A DNA stretch of 64,000 bases from Agromyces archimandritae (GTDB lineage Bacteria; Actinomycetota; Actinomycetes; Actinomycetales; Microbacteriaceae), in NCBI RefSeq assembly GCF_018024495.1, contig NZ_CP071696.1, positions 2,232,001-2,296,000 of the forward strand. The letters are read 5' to 3'. The notes beneath the pieces are model-generated. The model was not told the DNA's origin, ran no database searches, and was given only the letters and a program-made list of their open reading frames with translations. Shown piece by piece: positions 17,099 through 25,723 of this stretch. The translations under genes were made by a program, and so were the position numbers. Every line of letters begins with the position of its first letter. Position 1 is the stretch's first letter.

Positions 17099-18595
17099 AT
17101 GGAGATCTTTCTCGCGATCGTGCAAGCGTGCGTGGTGCTCGGCGCCATCGTGCTCGGCGTTCGAATGGGCGGAATCGGCCTCGGCCTCTGGGGCGTCGTC
17201 GGCACCGGCGTGCTCGTGTTCGGCTTCGGCCTGGCACCGGGCGATCTGCCCATCGACGCGTTCTTCATCATCATCGCGGTCATCACGGCATCCGCCGCGA
17301 TGCAGGCCGCAGGCGGCATCGACTACCTCGTCGGCATCGCCTCGAAGATCATCCGGGCCAACCCGAAACGCCTCACCTACGTCGCCCCGCTCGTCGCCTT
17401 CGCGTTCACCGCGCTCTCGGGCACCTCGAACATCTTCTTCGCGCTCATCCCGGTCATCTACGAGACCGCCTACCGCAACGGGCAACGGCCCGAACGCTCG
17501 CTGGCGGCATCCACCGTGACCAGCGGACTCGGCATCACCGCGAGCCCCGTGTCGGCCGCGATGGCCGCCTACCTCGTGCTCGTCGAACCGCAGGGGTTCC
17601 CGCTGCCTCGCATCCTCATGATCACCGTGCCCGCCGCCATCGTCGCGTGCATCGTCACCTCCTTCGTGCAGCAGCGCATCGGCAAGGAACTCATCGACGA
17701 CCCGAAGTTCCTGAAGCGCGTCGAAGCCGGCGAGGTCGAGATGCCGCCCGTGCTCGCCGCGAAGTACCGTGCGAAGCTGGCCGCCGAGGGCGGTGCGGGC
17801 GGGGGCGTCGGCGGCTCGTCGTCGGCGGATGCCGCGGGCAGTGCGACGGCGACGGACGCCGGGAACGATACGAGCAGCGGATCGGGCGGCTCCCCGGCAT
17901 CCACCGTGGAGGCCACGGCTCCGCACGAGCAGCCCGTGCCGAAGGGCGGCCGATCCTCCGCCTGGGTCTTCATCGCCGCGATCATCGTGATCGTCGCCCT
18001 CGGCCTGTTCCCCTCGATCCGGCCGCAGGTGCCCACCGGCGACGACGGCGAGACCGAGGCCATCAGCATGTCGATCGTCATCGAGATCCTGATGTTCACG
18101 GCCGCGCTCGTCATCATGATCATGCGCAAGGTCAAGCCCGCCAAGGTCCTCGACCAGTCCCTCATGGCCTCCGGCTTCATCGCCGCGATCGCCCTCTTCG
18201 GTATCGCCTGGATGGCCGACACCTTCATCGGCGGCAACCAGGAGACGATCATCGACCCGCTCGGCGACCTCATCACGCACGCGCCGCTGCTCCTGGCCGT
18301 CGCCCTCTTCATCGTCTGCGGCCTCACGACCAGCCAGTCCGCGACGACGAACATGATCGTGCCCATCGCGATCGCCGCCGCCGTCGCACCCGGCGTCATC
18401 ACGGCGATGTGGCCCTCGCTCATCGGCGTCTGGCTGTTCCCCGCGAACGGCTCGCAGATCGCCGCCGTCGAAACCGACCGCACCGGCACGACGAAACTCT
18501 CGCCCGTGCCGATCTGGCACTCCTTCACGATCCCGATGCTCGTGTCGTGGGTGGCCGTCGTCGGCGTCGGACTGCTCATCCAATTGATCCCGTGA
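17099..18595 (+). CDS. Anaerobic C4-dicarboxylate transporter (DcuA/DcuB family)
   Basis: A 498-residue polytopic membrane protein. The opening MEIFLAIVQACVVLGAIVLGVRMGGIGLGLWGVVG and the later GLGITASPVSAAMA motif are those of Dcu exchangers, which move fumarate, malate, aspartate or succinate. A low-complexity hydrophilic stretch (about residues 228-285; Gly, Ser, Ala, Thr) interrupts the middle, where related proteins usually have a shorter cytoplasmic loop. GGGGGAG precedes the ATG at 17099. The dipeptidase gene follows 112 bases later on the same strand. In an aerobe-type gene set the role is probably C4-dicarboxylate or aspartate exchange. Confidence 0.88.
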   Translation: MEIFLAIVQACVVLGAIVLGVRMGGIGLGLWGVVGTGVLVFGFGLAPGDLPIDAFFIIIAVITASAAMQAAGGIDYLVGIASKIIRANPKRLTYVAPLVAFAFTALSGTSNIFFALIPVIYETAYRNGQRPERSLAASTVTSGLGITASPVSAAMAAYLVLVEPQGFPLPRILMITVPAAIVACIVTSFVQQRIGKELIDDPKFLKRVEAGEVEMPPVLAAKYRAKLAAEGGAGGGVGGSSSADAAGSATATDAGNDTSSGSGGSPASTVEATAPHEQPVPKGGRSSAWVFIAAIIVIVALGLFPSIRPQVPTGDDGETEAISMSIVIEILMFTAALVIMIMRKVKPAKVLDQSLMASGFIAAIALFGIAWMADTFIGGNQETIIDPLGDLITHAPLLLAVALFIVCGLTTSQSATTNMIVPIAIAAAVAPGVITAMWPSLIGVWLFPANGSQIAAVETDRTGTTKLSPVPIWHSFTIPMLVSWVAVVGVGLLIQLIP

Positions 18596-18627
18596 GCGGA
18601 TGCCCGGGCGCGTCCGCCGCGCGCCAC

Positions 18628-18678
18628 GGCATCCACCGCAGCACAGGCATCCATCGCAGCACAGGCATCCACCGCCGG
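18628..18678. repeat. Short 18-bp tandem repeat
   Basis: GGCATCCACCGCAGCACA is repeated at 18628 and 18646 (one change) with a partial third copy from 18664. It lies between the transporter and dipeptidase genes and contains the GCATCC motif in every unit. Confidence 0.85.
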
Positions 18679-18707
18679 CCGGGCCGGCACCGCAGGAAAG
18701 GCGAACC

Positions 18708-20051
18708 ATGACCGACGCAGCCGAACTCATGCAGAAACTCGACGCACTCATGCCCGACGTGCTCGACCGGCACGCGAAACTCGTCCGCATCCCGTCCATC
18801 GCGTTCCCCGGCTTCGACGAGAAACCCGTGCACGAGATGGGGCAGGCCGTCGTCGACATGCTCCGCGACGCCGGCGCGGCCGACGCCGAACTGCTCGCCG
18901 TGCCGGACGGCTACCCGTGCGTCTACGCCGACATCCCCGGCCCCGAAGGCTCGCCGACCGTGCTGCTCTACGCCCACTACGACGTGCAGCCCGCCCCCAA
19001 GGAGCAAGGCTGGACGAGCGACCCGTGGGAGCCGACGAAGAAGGCCGACGGGCGCATCTACGGACGCGGCGCCGCCGACGACAAATCCGGCCTCGCCATG
19101 CACTACGGCACCCTGAAACTGCTCGCGGCGAACCCGCCGTGCCGCATCAAGATCCTCGTCGAAGGCGAAGAGGAGACCATCTCGCACCTCGAACCCTTCG
19201 TCGAAGCCAACCCCGAACGCTTCGCGTGCGACGTGGCCGTCATCGCCGACATCGGCCCGCAAGCCGTGAACCGGCCCGGCCTCACCACCGCGCTCCGCGG
19301 CGACGTGTCCTGCACCATCACCGTCTCGACGCTCGCGAACCCCGTCCACTCCGGCCTGTTCGGCGGCGCGGCGCCCGACGCGATGACCGCCATGATCCGC
19401 ATCCTCGCCGGCCTCCACGACGACGCCGGCGACACCGTCATCCCCGGCGTCGACAGCGGCACCTGGCCGGGCGCCGCCATGGACGAACCCGTCTACCGCG
19501 CCGGATCGGCCATCCTCGACGGCGTCGACTACCTCGGCACCGGCTCGCTCTCCGACCGCATCTGGGCCAAGCCCTCCGTCACCGTCATCGGCATGGACGT
19601 GCCGAACACCGTGGAGGGCTCCAACGTGCTGCTGCCCTCGGTGAAGGCGCGACTCTCGCTCCGCATCGCCCCCGGCTCCGACGCCGACGCCCAGCTCGAC
19701 GCGCTCATGTCGCACCTGCGGGCGCAGACGCCGTGGAACTGCAAGGTCGAGGTCGAGAAGGTCAAGACCGGCCACGCCTTCGCCGTCGACACCTCCGCCT
19801 CGGCCATCAAGGCCGCCGAAGACGCGCTCTCGGAGGTCTACGGCAAGAACGTCGAAGCGATCGGCTCGGGCGGATCCATCCCCCTCGTCGCCTCGATCCA
19901 GAAGGTCGCGCCGAAGGCGGCGATCGTGCTGTGGGGGGTGCAGGACACCGAACACGCCCGCATCCACGCCTCCGACGAATCGGTCGACCCCGCCGAACTG
20001 CAGCGCATGACCGCCGCGCAGGCGCTGCTGCTCACGAAGCTGGGCGCGTAG
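18708..20051 (+). CDS. M20 family dipeptidase
   Basis: A 447-residue zinc-dependent M20 peptidase, cytosolic. Metal-binding motifs are VLLYAHYDVQPA (His and Asp), IYGRGAADDKSG (bridging Asp) and LVEGEEE (catalytic Glu pair), in the usual order; a C-terminal His lies in DTEHARIHASDE. AGGAAAGG precedes the ATG at 18708; longer frames run into repeats. Family members hydrolyse dipeptides such as carnosine-like or Cys-Gly substrates. Position behind a dicarboxylate/aspartate-type transporter may hint at amino-acid scavenging, but the gap contains repeats and co-transcription is unproven. Confidence 0.9.
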   Translation: MTDAAELMQKLDALMPDVLDRHAKLVRIPSIAFPGFDEKPVHEMGQAVVDMLRDAGAADAELLAVPDGYPCVYADIPGPEGSPTVLLYAHYDVQPAPKEQGWTSDPWEPTKKADGRIYGRGAADDKSGLAMHYGTLKLLAANPPCRIKILVEGEEETISHLEPFVEANPERFACDVAVIADIGPQAVNRPGLTTALRGDVSCTITVSTLANPVHSGLFGGAAPDAMTAMIRILAGLHDDAGDTVIPGVDSGTWPGAAMDEPVYRAGSAILDGVDYLGTGSLSDRIWAKPSVTVIGMDVPNTVEGSNVLLPSVKARLSLRIAPGSDADAQLDALMSHLRAQTPWNCKVEVEKVKTGHAFAVDTSASAIKAAEDALSEVYGKNVEAIGSGGSIPLVASIQKVAPKAAIVLWGVQDTEHARIHASDESVDPAELQRMTAAQALLLTKLGA

Positions 20052-20088
20052 CGCGCTGCCGCGCCGCCCGCGCCACCCCGCTCCTCAT

Positions 20089-20145
20089 CGAGTTGCCACC
20101 TTTCGCGGGAATGGGTGGGTCATTCCCGCAAAAGATGGCATCTCG
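20089..20145. repeat. Palindrome type A, copy 1
   Basis: Left arm CGAGTTGCCACCTTT... (20089-20113) and right arm CATTCCCGCAAAAG... (20121-20145) pair over 25 positions with three mismatches and a 7-base loop. A second copy with the same right-arm sequence occurs at 21187-21244. The two bracket the AbiEi/DUF559 gene. Confidence 0.85.
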
Positions 20146-20279
20146 GTGGGGTGGCCGTTGGGGGCGGTGGCGGCGCGTCGAGGGCGCACCGGTCCTCCAC
20201 AGCGGCGGCCGGGCGGGTAAGGGTCCACAGATTCCGTGAGAGGCGACCGTGGATGCCGGGGGCTTGCCACGCTCGTCGA

Positions 20280-21194
20280 ATGCGATCTCCGAGCCCGTTG
20301 CCGACGCCTTTCCGCGCTCAGCCCTTCTCGACCCGCGACGCGCTCGCGGCCGGCGTGCGGTCGACGCGCCTGCGCGCCGGAGACCTCCGGGCGCCGTTCA
20401 GCGGAACGCGCGTGCCGTCCCGCGCGGATCCGTCGTTCGTCCAGCGATGCCGGGCGCTCGCCGCGGTGATGGAGGAGCACCACGTGTTCGCCGGACCGAC
20501 CGCGGCGCGGCTGTATGGGATCCCGTTGCCGGCACATGTCGATCGCGACGAGACCCTGCACGTCCTCTCCATCGGGGGCCGGCGGGCGATGTGCCGCAAC
20601 GGCGTCGCCGGGAGCACCACGGCGGCGGTGCCGGCGACCGTGCCGGCGCCCGGCATCCGCACCCGGATGACGACGGCTGCCGACACATGGTGCGCGCTGG
20701 GGGCGATGCTCGCGCAGGAGGACCTCGTGATCGCCGGCGATCGCCTCATCGGCCTGCCGCGCCCGCTCGCCGACCCGCGGCAGATCGATGCCGCGATCGA
20801 GCGTCACGGCTCCCGCCGCGGGTCGCGGGCGCTCGCCGCGGCGAGGGGTGCGATGCGCGCGGGCTCCTTCTCGCCGAGGGAGAGTCGTACCCGGCTGCGG
20901 ATCGCACGGGCCGGCCTGCCGGAGCCGGAGCTGAACGCGCGCATCGTGCTCTCGACCGGCCGATGGGTCCGCGGCGATCTCGTGTTCCGCGTCTTCCGCG
21001 TGCTGCTGGAGTACGAGGGCGAGCACCATCTGACTGACGCACGGCAGTGGGCGATCGATATCGAGCGGTACAACGACCTCGTCGCTGACGGGTGGCAGGT
21101 CATCCGGGTGACGAAGGCGATGAGCGAGACGGAACTCGTCGCGCGCGTCACTCGGGCGCTGCGCGTTCAGGGCTGGCCGCCGGCATCGAGATGA
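20280..21194 (+). CDS. AbiEi-like protein with C-terminal DUF559 (Vsr-like) domain
   Basis: A 304-residue protein. The N-terminal ~200 residues resemble the AbiEi-type antitoxin/HTH-like domain of actinobacterial proteins (FAGPTAARLYGIPLP...). The C terminus (about 225-304) fits DUF559, a PD-(D/E)XK nuclease-like fold related to Vsr: RGDLVFRVFRVLLEYEGEHHL carries the D...E-x-E residues, followed by RYNDLVADGWQVIRVT. The ATG at 20280 is the best start by homology, without a clear ribosome site. No AbiEii toxin partner is adjacent. A palindrome lies on each side, and the stop codon sits inside the second one. Function is unknown. Confidence 0.75.
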   Translation: MRSPSPLPTPFRAQPFSTRDALAAGVRSTRLRAGDLRAPFSGTRVPSRADPSFVQRCRALAAVMEEHHVFAGPTAARLYGIPLPAHVDRDETLHVLSIGGRRAMCRNGVAGSTTAAVPATVPAPGIRTRMTTAADTWCALGAMLAQEDLVIAGDRLIGLPRPLADPRQIDAAIERHGSRRGSRALAAARGAMRAGSFSPRESRTRLRIARAGLPEPELNARIVLSTGRWVRGDLVFRVFRVLLEYEGEHHLTDARQWAIDIERYNDLVADGWQVIRVTKAMSETELVARVTRALRVQGWPPASR

Positions 21195-21244
21195 CGTTTT
21201 CTGCAGGAATGGCGAGGGTTATTCCCGCAAAAGGTGGCATCTCG
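21187..21244. repeat. Palindrome type A, copy 2
   Basis: Left arm 21187-21210 and right arm 21221-21244 (ATTCCCGCAAAAGGTGGCAT then CTCG) pair at 18 of 24 positions around a 10-base loop. The right arm matches copy 1 at all but one position. The AbiEi/DUF559 stop codon (21192-21194) is within the left arm, so gene and element are fused at this end. Confidence 0.85.
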
Positions 21245-21456
21245 ACGGGGAGGCGGGCGGGTGGATGCGTGCGGGCGGCGGGAGGGGGAGAGCAGGAGGG
21301 GAGGGTGAGAGGGGGCGAGGCGGCGACGGACGGCCGGAGTTCCGCGGCGCAGAAGAACGCCGGAAGTTCACCCCACGAAATGTCGGGTGAGGGGGCCCGG
21401 GCGCCCGCAGAGTGGATGCCACAGCACATCCGCACCACTCACGAGGAGCCGAACCG

Positions 21457-22788
21457 ATGAGCACCACCCGCCCCGGAGACCAGACCCAGACCGCCGCCGA
21501 ACTCGAGCTCGAGTGGCAGGCCGACCCGCGCTGGACCGACGTCAAGCGCGACTACACCGCCGAAGACGTCATCGCCCTCCGCGGCCCCGTCCGCGAGGAG
21601 CGCACGCTCGCCCGTCGCGGCGCCGAGAAGCTGTGGGAGCAGATCCAGCAGAACACCGGCACCGCCCTCGCCCCGCAGGACGACCCGGAGTGGTCGTACG
21701 CGCTCGGCGCCCTCACCGGCAACCAGGCCGTCCAGCAGGTCCGCGCGGGCCTGAAGGCCATCTACCTGTCGGGCTGGCAGGTCGCCGCCGACGCGAACCT
21801 CTCCGGCCAGACCTACCCCGACCAGTCGCTGTACCCGGCGAACTCGGTGCCCGCCGTCGTCCGCCGCATCAACAACGCGCTGCTGCGCACCGGCCAGATC
21901 GAGCAGGGGGTTTCGACAGGCTCAACCGACGAGAAGGACTGGATGGCGCCGATCGTCGCCGACGCCGAGGCCGGCTTCGGCGGCCCGCTGAACGCCTACG
22001 AGCTCATGCACCAGATGATCGAGGCCGGCGCCGCAGGCGTGCACTGGGAGGACCAGCTCGCCAGCGAGAAGAAGTGCGGCCACATGGGCGGCAAGGTGCT
22101 CGTGCCGACGAGCCAGCACATCCGCACCATCAACGCGGCCCGTCTCGCGGCCGACGTCGCCGGCGTCCCGTCGATCATCATCGCGCGGACGGATGCCCTC
22201 GCCGCGACGCTCCTGACGAGCGACCACGACGAGCGCGACCGCCCCTTCGTGACCGGCGAGCGCACCGCCGAAGGCTTCTACGAGGTGCAGAACGGCATCG
22301 AGCCGGTCATCGCCCGCGGCCTCGCCTACGCCGAATACGCCGACCTGCTGTGGGTCGAGTCGGCCGAGCCCGACCTGGCGCTCGCCCGCCGCTTCGCCGA
22401 GGCGGTGCACGCGAAGTTCCCCGGCAAGCGCCTCGCCTACAACTGCTCGCCGTCGTTCAACTGGAAGCGCCACCTCGACGACGACCAGATCGCGAAGTTC
22501 CAGCGCGAACTGGCATCCATGGGCTACGCGTTCCAGTTCATCACCCTCGCGGGCTTCCACGCGCTGAACCACTCGATGTTCGAGCTGGCCAGCGGCTACC
22601 GCGACCGTCAGATGTCGGCCTACGTCGAACTGCAGGAGGCCGAGTTCGCCTCGGAGGCGAACGGGTACACCGCCACCCGCCACCAGCGCGAGGTCGGCAC
22701 CGGCTACTTCGACAAGATCGCCACCGCCCTGAACCCGTCGAGCGCGACCCTCGCCCTCGTCGGATCCACCGAAGAAGCCCAGTTCTGA
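21457..22788 (+). CDS. aceA: Isocitrate lyase
   Basis: Isocitrate lyase (443 residues) splits isocitrate into glyoxylate and succinate, the first step of the glyoxylate shunt. The catalytic signature [16 protein letters not shown] carries Cys207. [10 protein letters not shown] and ARTDALAA are also present. GAGGAG precedes the ATG at 21457. Residues about 151-157 (GVSTGST) are encoded by a GGTTTCGACAGGCTCAACC repeat that looks like an intergenic element captured in frame, in a region where the family varies. It is followed after 20 bases by aceB. RamB at 14116 is the likely repressor. Confidence 0.96.
   Translation: MSTTRPGDQTQTAAELELEWQADPRWTDVKRDYTAEDVIALRGPVREERTLARRGAEKLWEQIQQNTGTALAPQDDPEWSYALGALTGNQAVQQVRAGLKAIYLSGWQVAADANLSGQTYPDQSLYPANSVPAVVRRINNALLRTGQIEQGVSTGSTDEKDWMAPIVADAEAGFGGPLNAYELMHQMIEAGAAGVHWEDQLASEKKCGHMGGKVLVPTSQHIRTINAARLAADVAGVPSIIIARTDALAATLLTSDHDERDRPFVTGERTAEGFYEVQNGIEPVIARGLAYAEYADLLWVESAEPDLALARRFAEAVHAKFPGKRLAYNCSPSFNWKRHLDDDQIAKFQRELASMGYAFQFITLAGFHALNHSMFELASGYRDRQMSAYVELQEAEFASEANGYTATRHQREVGTGYFDKIATALNPSSATLALVGSTEEAQF
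21909..21927. repeat. Intergenic-type repeat inside aceA
   Basis: GGTTTCGACAGGCTCAACC has GGTT/AACC ends and resembles a short repeat usually found between genes in Microbacteriaceae (from memory, not checked). Here it is read in frame within isocitrate lyase, just before the conserved [15 protein letters not shown] stretch. Confidence 0.5.
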
Positions 22789-22808
22789 ACAGCAGTGAGG
22801 AGCAGACG

Positions 22809-24479
22809 ATGAACACCACGCCCAGCGCCACGCTCGAGGAGCGCGAGACGGCATCCGTCTCCGAGAGCTTCGAGACCGTCGCCTCGCGCATCGAGGTCAC
22901 CGAGCCGTACGGCGAGCGCTACGAGGAGATCCTGACGCCCGCCGCCCTCGACTTCCTCGCCGCCCTGCACGACCGCTTCGCCGGCACCCGGCACGAGCTG
23001 CTCGCCGCCCGCCTGCAGACGCGGATCGACACGGCCAACGGCCGCGACCCGAAGTTCCTGCCCGAAACCGAGTGGATTCGCCTCGACCCCGAATGGCGGG
23101 TCGCCGGCGCGGCCCCCGGCCTCGAAGACCGCCGGGTCGAGATCACCGGCCCGACCGACCGCAAGATGGCCATCAACGCGCTGAACTCCGACGCGAAGGT
23201 GTGGCTCGCCGACCAGGAGGACGCCACGAGCCCCACCTGGGCGAACGTCATCGAAGGGCAGCTGTCGCTCTTCGACGCGCTGCGCGGGCGGCTGTCGTAC
23301 ACGAGCCCCGAGGGCAAGGAATACCGCGTCGCACGCGACATCATCGAGACCCCGACGATCGTGCTGCGCCCGCGCGGCTGGCACCTCGTCGAGAAGCACA
23401 TCCGCTTCCACGACCGGGCGGGCCGCGACATGCACGCCTCCGGCTCGCTCGTCGACTTCGGCCTGTACTTCTTCCACAACGCCGCCCGGCTCATCGAGCT
23501 CGGCCGCGGGCCGTACTTCTACCTGCCGAAGCTCGAGCACCACCTCGAGGCACGGCTGTGGAACGACATCTTCGTGTTCGCGCAGGAGTACCTCGGGATC
23601 CCGCAGGGCACGATCCGGGCGACCGTGCTCATCGAGACCATCCAGGCCGCGTTCCAGATGGAGGAGATCCTCTACGAGCTCCGCGAGCACTGCGCGGGCC
23701 TGAACGCCGGGCGCTGGGACTACATCTTCTCGATCGTGAAGACGTTCCGCTGCCGCGGCCGCCGCTGGGTGCTGCCGAACCGCACCGACATCACGATGAC
23801 GGTGCCGTTCATGCGGGCCTACACCGAACTGCTCGTCGCGAGCTGCCACAAGCGCGGGGCGCATGCCATCGGCGGCATGAGCGCGTTCATCCCGAACCGT
23901 CGCGACCCCGAGGTCACGGAGCGTGCCTTCGCGGCGGTCACGGCCGACAAGCGCCGCGAGGCCGGTGACGGCTTCGACGGCACCTGGGTGGCCCACCCCG
24001 ACCTCATCCCGGTCGCGCGGGCCGAGTTCGACGCGGTGCTCGGCGAAGCGCCGAACCAGGTCGGGCGCCTCCGCGACGACGTGTCGGTGAGCGCCGCGGA
24101 CCTCCTCGACATCCCGTCGGCCGGTGGGTCGGTGACGGATGCCGGGGTCGTCGACAACGTCTCGGTCGCGATCCGCTACCTCGAGTCGTGGTTGCGGGGC
24201 ATCGGCGCCGCGGCGATCGACAACCTCATGGAGGACGCGGCGACCGCCGAGATCTCGCGCTCGCAGATCTGGCAGTGGCTGCACGAGAACACCGTCACCG
24301 CCGAGGGGCGCACCATCGACCAGGCGTACATCGTCGCGGCGATGGGCGAGGCCGTCGCAGCCCTGCAGCGGTTCGACGGCGACCGTTTCGACGATGCGAT
24401 CCAGGTGTTCCGCACCGTCGCGCTCGAGCCGGAGTTCCCGACGTTCCTCACGGTCGGGGCGTACGCGCGCTACCTCTGA
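22809..24479 (+). CDS. aceB: Malate synthase A
   Basis: Malate synthase A (556 residues) joins glyoxylate and acetyl-CoA to make malate, completing the glyoxylate shunt. Conserved runs include GPTDRKMAINALNSDAKVWLADQEDA, RPRGWHLVEKHI, ATVLIETIQAAFQMEEILYEL and FRTVALEPEFPTFLTV near the C terminus. The start at ATG 22809 has GAGGAG at 22797-22802. Length is normal for the AceB class. It lies 20 bases downstream of aceA, so both are expressed together for growth on acetate, fatty acids or other C2 sources. A strong hairpin follows at 24530. Confidence 0.96.
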   Translation: MNTTPSATLEERETASVSESFETVASRIEVTEPYGERYEEILTPAALDFLAALHDRFAGTRHELLAARLQTRIDTANGRDPKFLPETEWIRLDPEWRVAGAAPGLEDRRVEITGPTDRKMAINALNSDAKVWLADQEDATSPTWANVIEGQLSLFDALRGRLSYTSPEGKEYRVARDIIETPTIVLRPRGWHLVEKHIRFHDRAGRDMHASGSLVDFGLYFFHNAARLIELGRGPYFYLPKLEHHLEARLWNDIFVFAQEYLGIPQGTIRATVLIETIQAAFQMEEILYELREHCAGLNAGRWDYIFSIVKTFRCRGRRWVLPNRTDITMTVPFMRAYTELLVASCHKRGAHAIGGMSAFIPNRRDPEVTERAFAAVTADKRREAGDGFDGTWVAHPDLIPVARAEFDAVLGEAPNQVGRLRDDVSVSAADLLDIPSAGGSVTDAGVVDNVSVAIRYLESWLRGIGAAAIDNLMEDAATAEISRSQIWQWLHENTVTAEGRTIDQAYIVAAMGEAVAALQRFDGDRFDDAIQVFRTVALEPEFPTFLTVGAYARYL

Positions 24480-24529
24480 GGCGCGAACCGGGGCGGGCGA
24501 TGGGATGCGGATCCCGCCGAACCCGGGAC

Positions 24530-24571
24530 GGGGTGCGGATGCCGCGGGGCGACCTGCGGCATCCGCACCCC
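24530..24571 (+). terminator. Hairpin after aceB
   Basis: GGGGTGCGGATGCCGC and GCGGCATCCGCACCCC form a perfect 16-bp stem around a 10-base loop, 50 bases past aceB. Only CTTCGTC follows, so termination would rely on the stem. It again contains the GGATGC motif. Confidence 0.7.
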
Positions 24572-24743
24572 TTCGTCATGCGCCGCGCCTTCGCGTGCCT
24601 TGCCCGTGCCGCCGTCCCATGCCCGCGCCGTCGCCGCTTGCGTGCCGCCGCCCTGGCGCGACGCTTCGCTGCGCATGATCCGCCGCGATCGGCCGCCGTC
24701 CACCCCTGCCGCTCCGGGCCGGCGTCTGCGACAATGTCGCGTG

Positions 24744-25559
24744 ATGCCCCCGCACACCACTCGTCCCAACCCGCCCGTGCAGATCCCCACCCCGTTCCGT
24801 TCCCTGTCGCTCGTGCTCGCCATCGCCTTCGCCGGCGTCCTCGCCGGATGCGCGCCGACGCCCGACGCGCCGGCCGCGTCGACCCCCGCCGAAACCGGCC
24901 GGGCCGCCGAACTCGAGCCGACCCCCATCCCCACCCCCGAGGCGTGCGCCGCACTCGACTTCGCGCCCGGTTCCGCGATCGCCGGCACCTCGCTCGCCGA
25001 CTGCCTCATGGCCGCGATGAGCGCCGCCGGCACCGGGGCGCAGCGCGTCGACACCGACGTCGACGGCCTGGGTGCGACGAGCGCATCGTTCCGCTGGCAG
25101 CCGGCCTTCGGCATGCTCGTGCAGCGCGCCGGCGTCGAGATGGTCATCGACGACCAGCGCGGCTGGCTCTACGACGGCGCCCGCTGGGTCGCCGCCGACC
25201 CGAACTCCGACGACGAGGCCCTCGCCACCGCGGCGATGATCGGCCAGTCGTTGCGCCCCTTCGCCGACCCGCGCAACCTCGGCCAGTCGCTCGCGATGGT
25301 CGAGACGTGGACGGTGCTCGCCGAGGACGAGGTGCCCGCAGCCGACGCCGCCCGCACGACCGCCTGGCACCTCGAGCCGGCCGCCCCGATCCCGCTCGAA
25401 GACGTCGTGCTCACCGACGTGGCCCTGTGGATCGGCGCCGACGGGCTGCCCGCGTACTACACGGCGACCGAGGGCTACGAGGGGCAGACGGCGACGACGA
25501 GCAACACCTTCCTGCAGTGGGGCGGGCCCGTCGACATCCCGACGCCGTCGGAGGAGTAG
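24744..25559 (+). CDS. Hypothetical lipoprotein
   Basis: A 271-residue secreted lipoprotein of unknown function. The signal peptide SLSLVLAIAFAGVLAGC ends in a lipobox (Cys about residue 37), followed by a Pro/Thr/Ala-rich linker (TPDAPAASTPAETG). The rest has no domain I recognise; it could be a LppX/LprG-like carrier fold (TDVDGLGATSASFRWQPAFGML...), but this is a guess. The ATG at 24744, or the adjacent GTG at 24741, is only a few bases after ACAATG, possibly a leaderless start. The last codons (PTPSEE-stop) are duplicated just downstream. Confidence 0.72.
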   Translation: MPPHTTRPNPPVQIPTPFRSLSLVLAIAFAGVLAGCAPTPDAPAASTPAETGRAAELEPTPIPTPEACAALDFAPGSAIAGTSLADCLMAAMSAAGTGAQRVDTDVDGLGATSASFRWQPAFGMLVQRAGVEMVIDDQRGWLYDGARWVAADPNSDDEALATAAMIGQSLRPFADPRNLGQSLAMVETWTVLAEDEVPAADAARTTAWHLEPAAPIPLEDVVLTDVALWIGADGLPAYYTATEGYEGQTATTSNTFLQWGGPVDIPTPSEE

Positions 25560-25666
25560 GCGCGAGTGGATGCCGGGGCGGGCGGATGCCGGCAGCCACG
25601 CATCCCGACGCCGTCGGAGGAATGAGGGCGTGTGGATGCCGGGGGTCGGCGGTTGCCGGGCGGCGG
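25535..25666. repeat. Imperfect 66-bp duplication of the lipoprotein 3' end
   Basis: CATCCCGACGCCGTCGGAGG occurs at 25535 and again at 25601. Each copy is followed by a stop codon and GTGGATGCCGGGG. The first copy contains the lipoprotein stop; the second would encode the same PTPSEE-stop ending. Confidence 0.8.
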
Positions 25667-25711
25667 CCGTGCGACTGCGGTGCCCCCGAGCATCCACACC
25701 CGGCCCGGCGG

Positions 25712-25717
25712 TAGCCT
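25712..25717 (+). promoter_or_regulatory. -10 box of a leaderless fgd transcript
   Basis: TAGCCT ends six bases before the fgd ATG, leaving no room for a 5' leader. The same TAnnnT-to-start spacing recurs at several other genes in the window. Confidence 0.55.
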
Positions 25718-25723
25718 GAGGGG

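Noticed and set aside
20280..21194. Complete AbiE toxin-antitoxin system
   Set aside because: Only AbiEi-like proteins are found here and at 58722. No AbiEii nucleotidyltransferase gene lies on either side, so I do not call a type IV toxin-antitoxin pair.
21195..21456. RamB binding box upstream of aceA
   Set aside because: GGAAGTTCAC is only vaguely similar to the Corynebacterium consensus; I could not find a convincing match on either strand.
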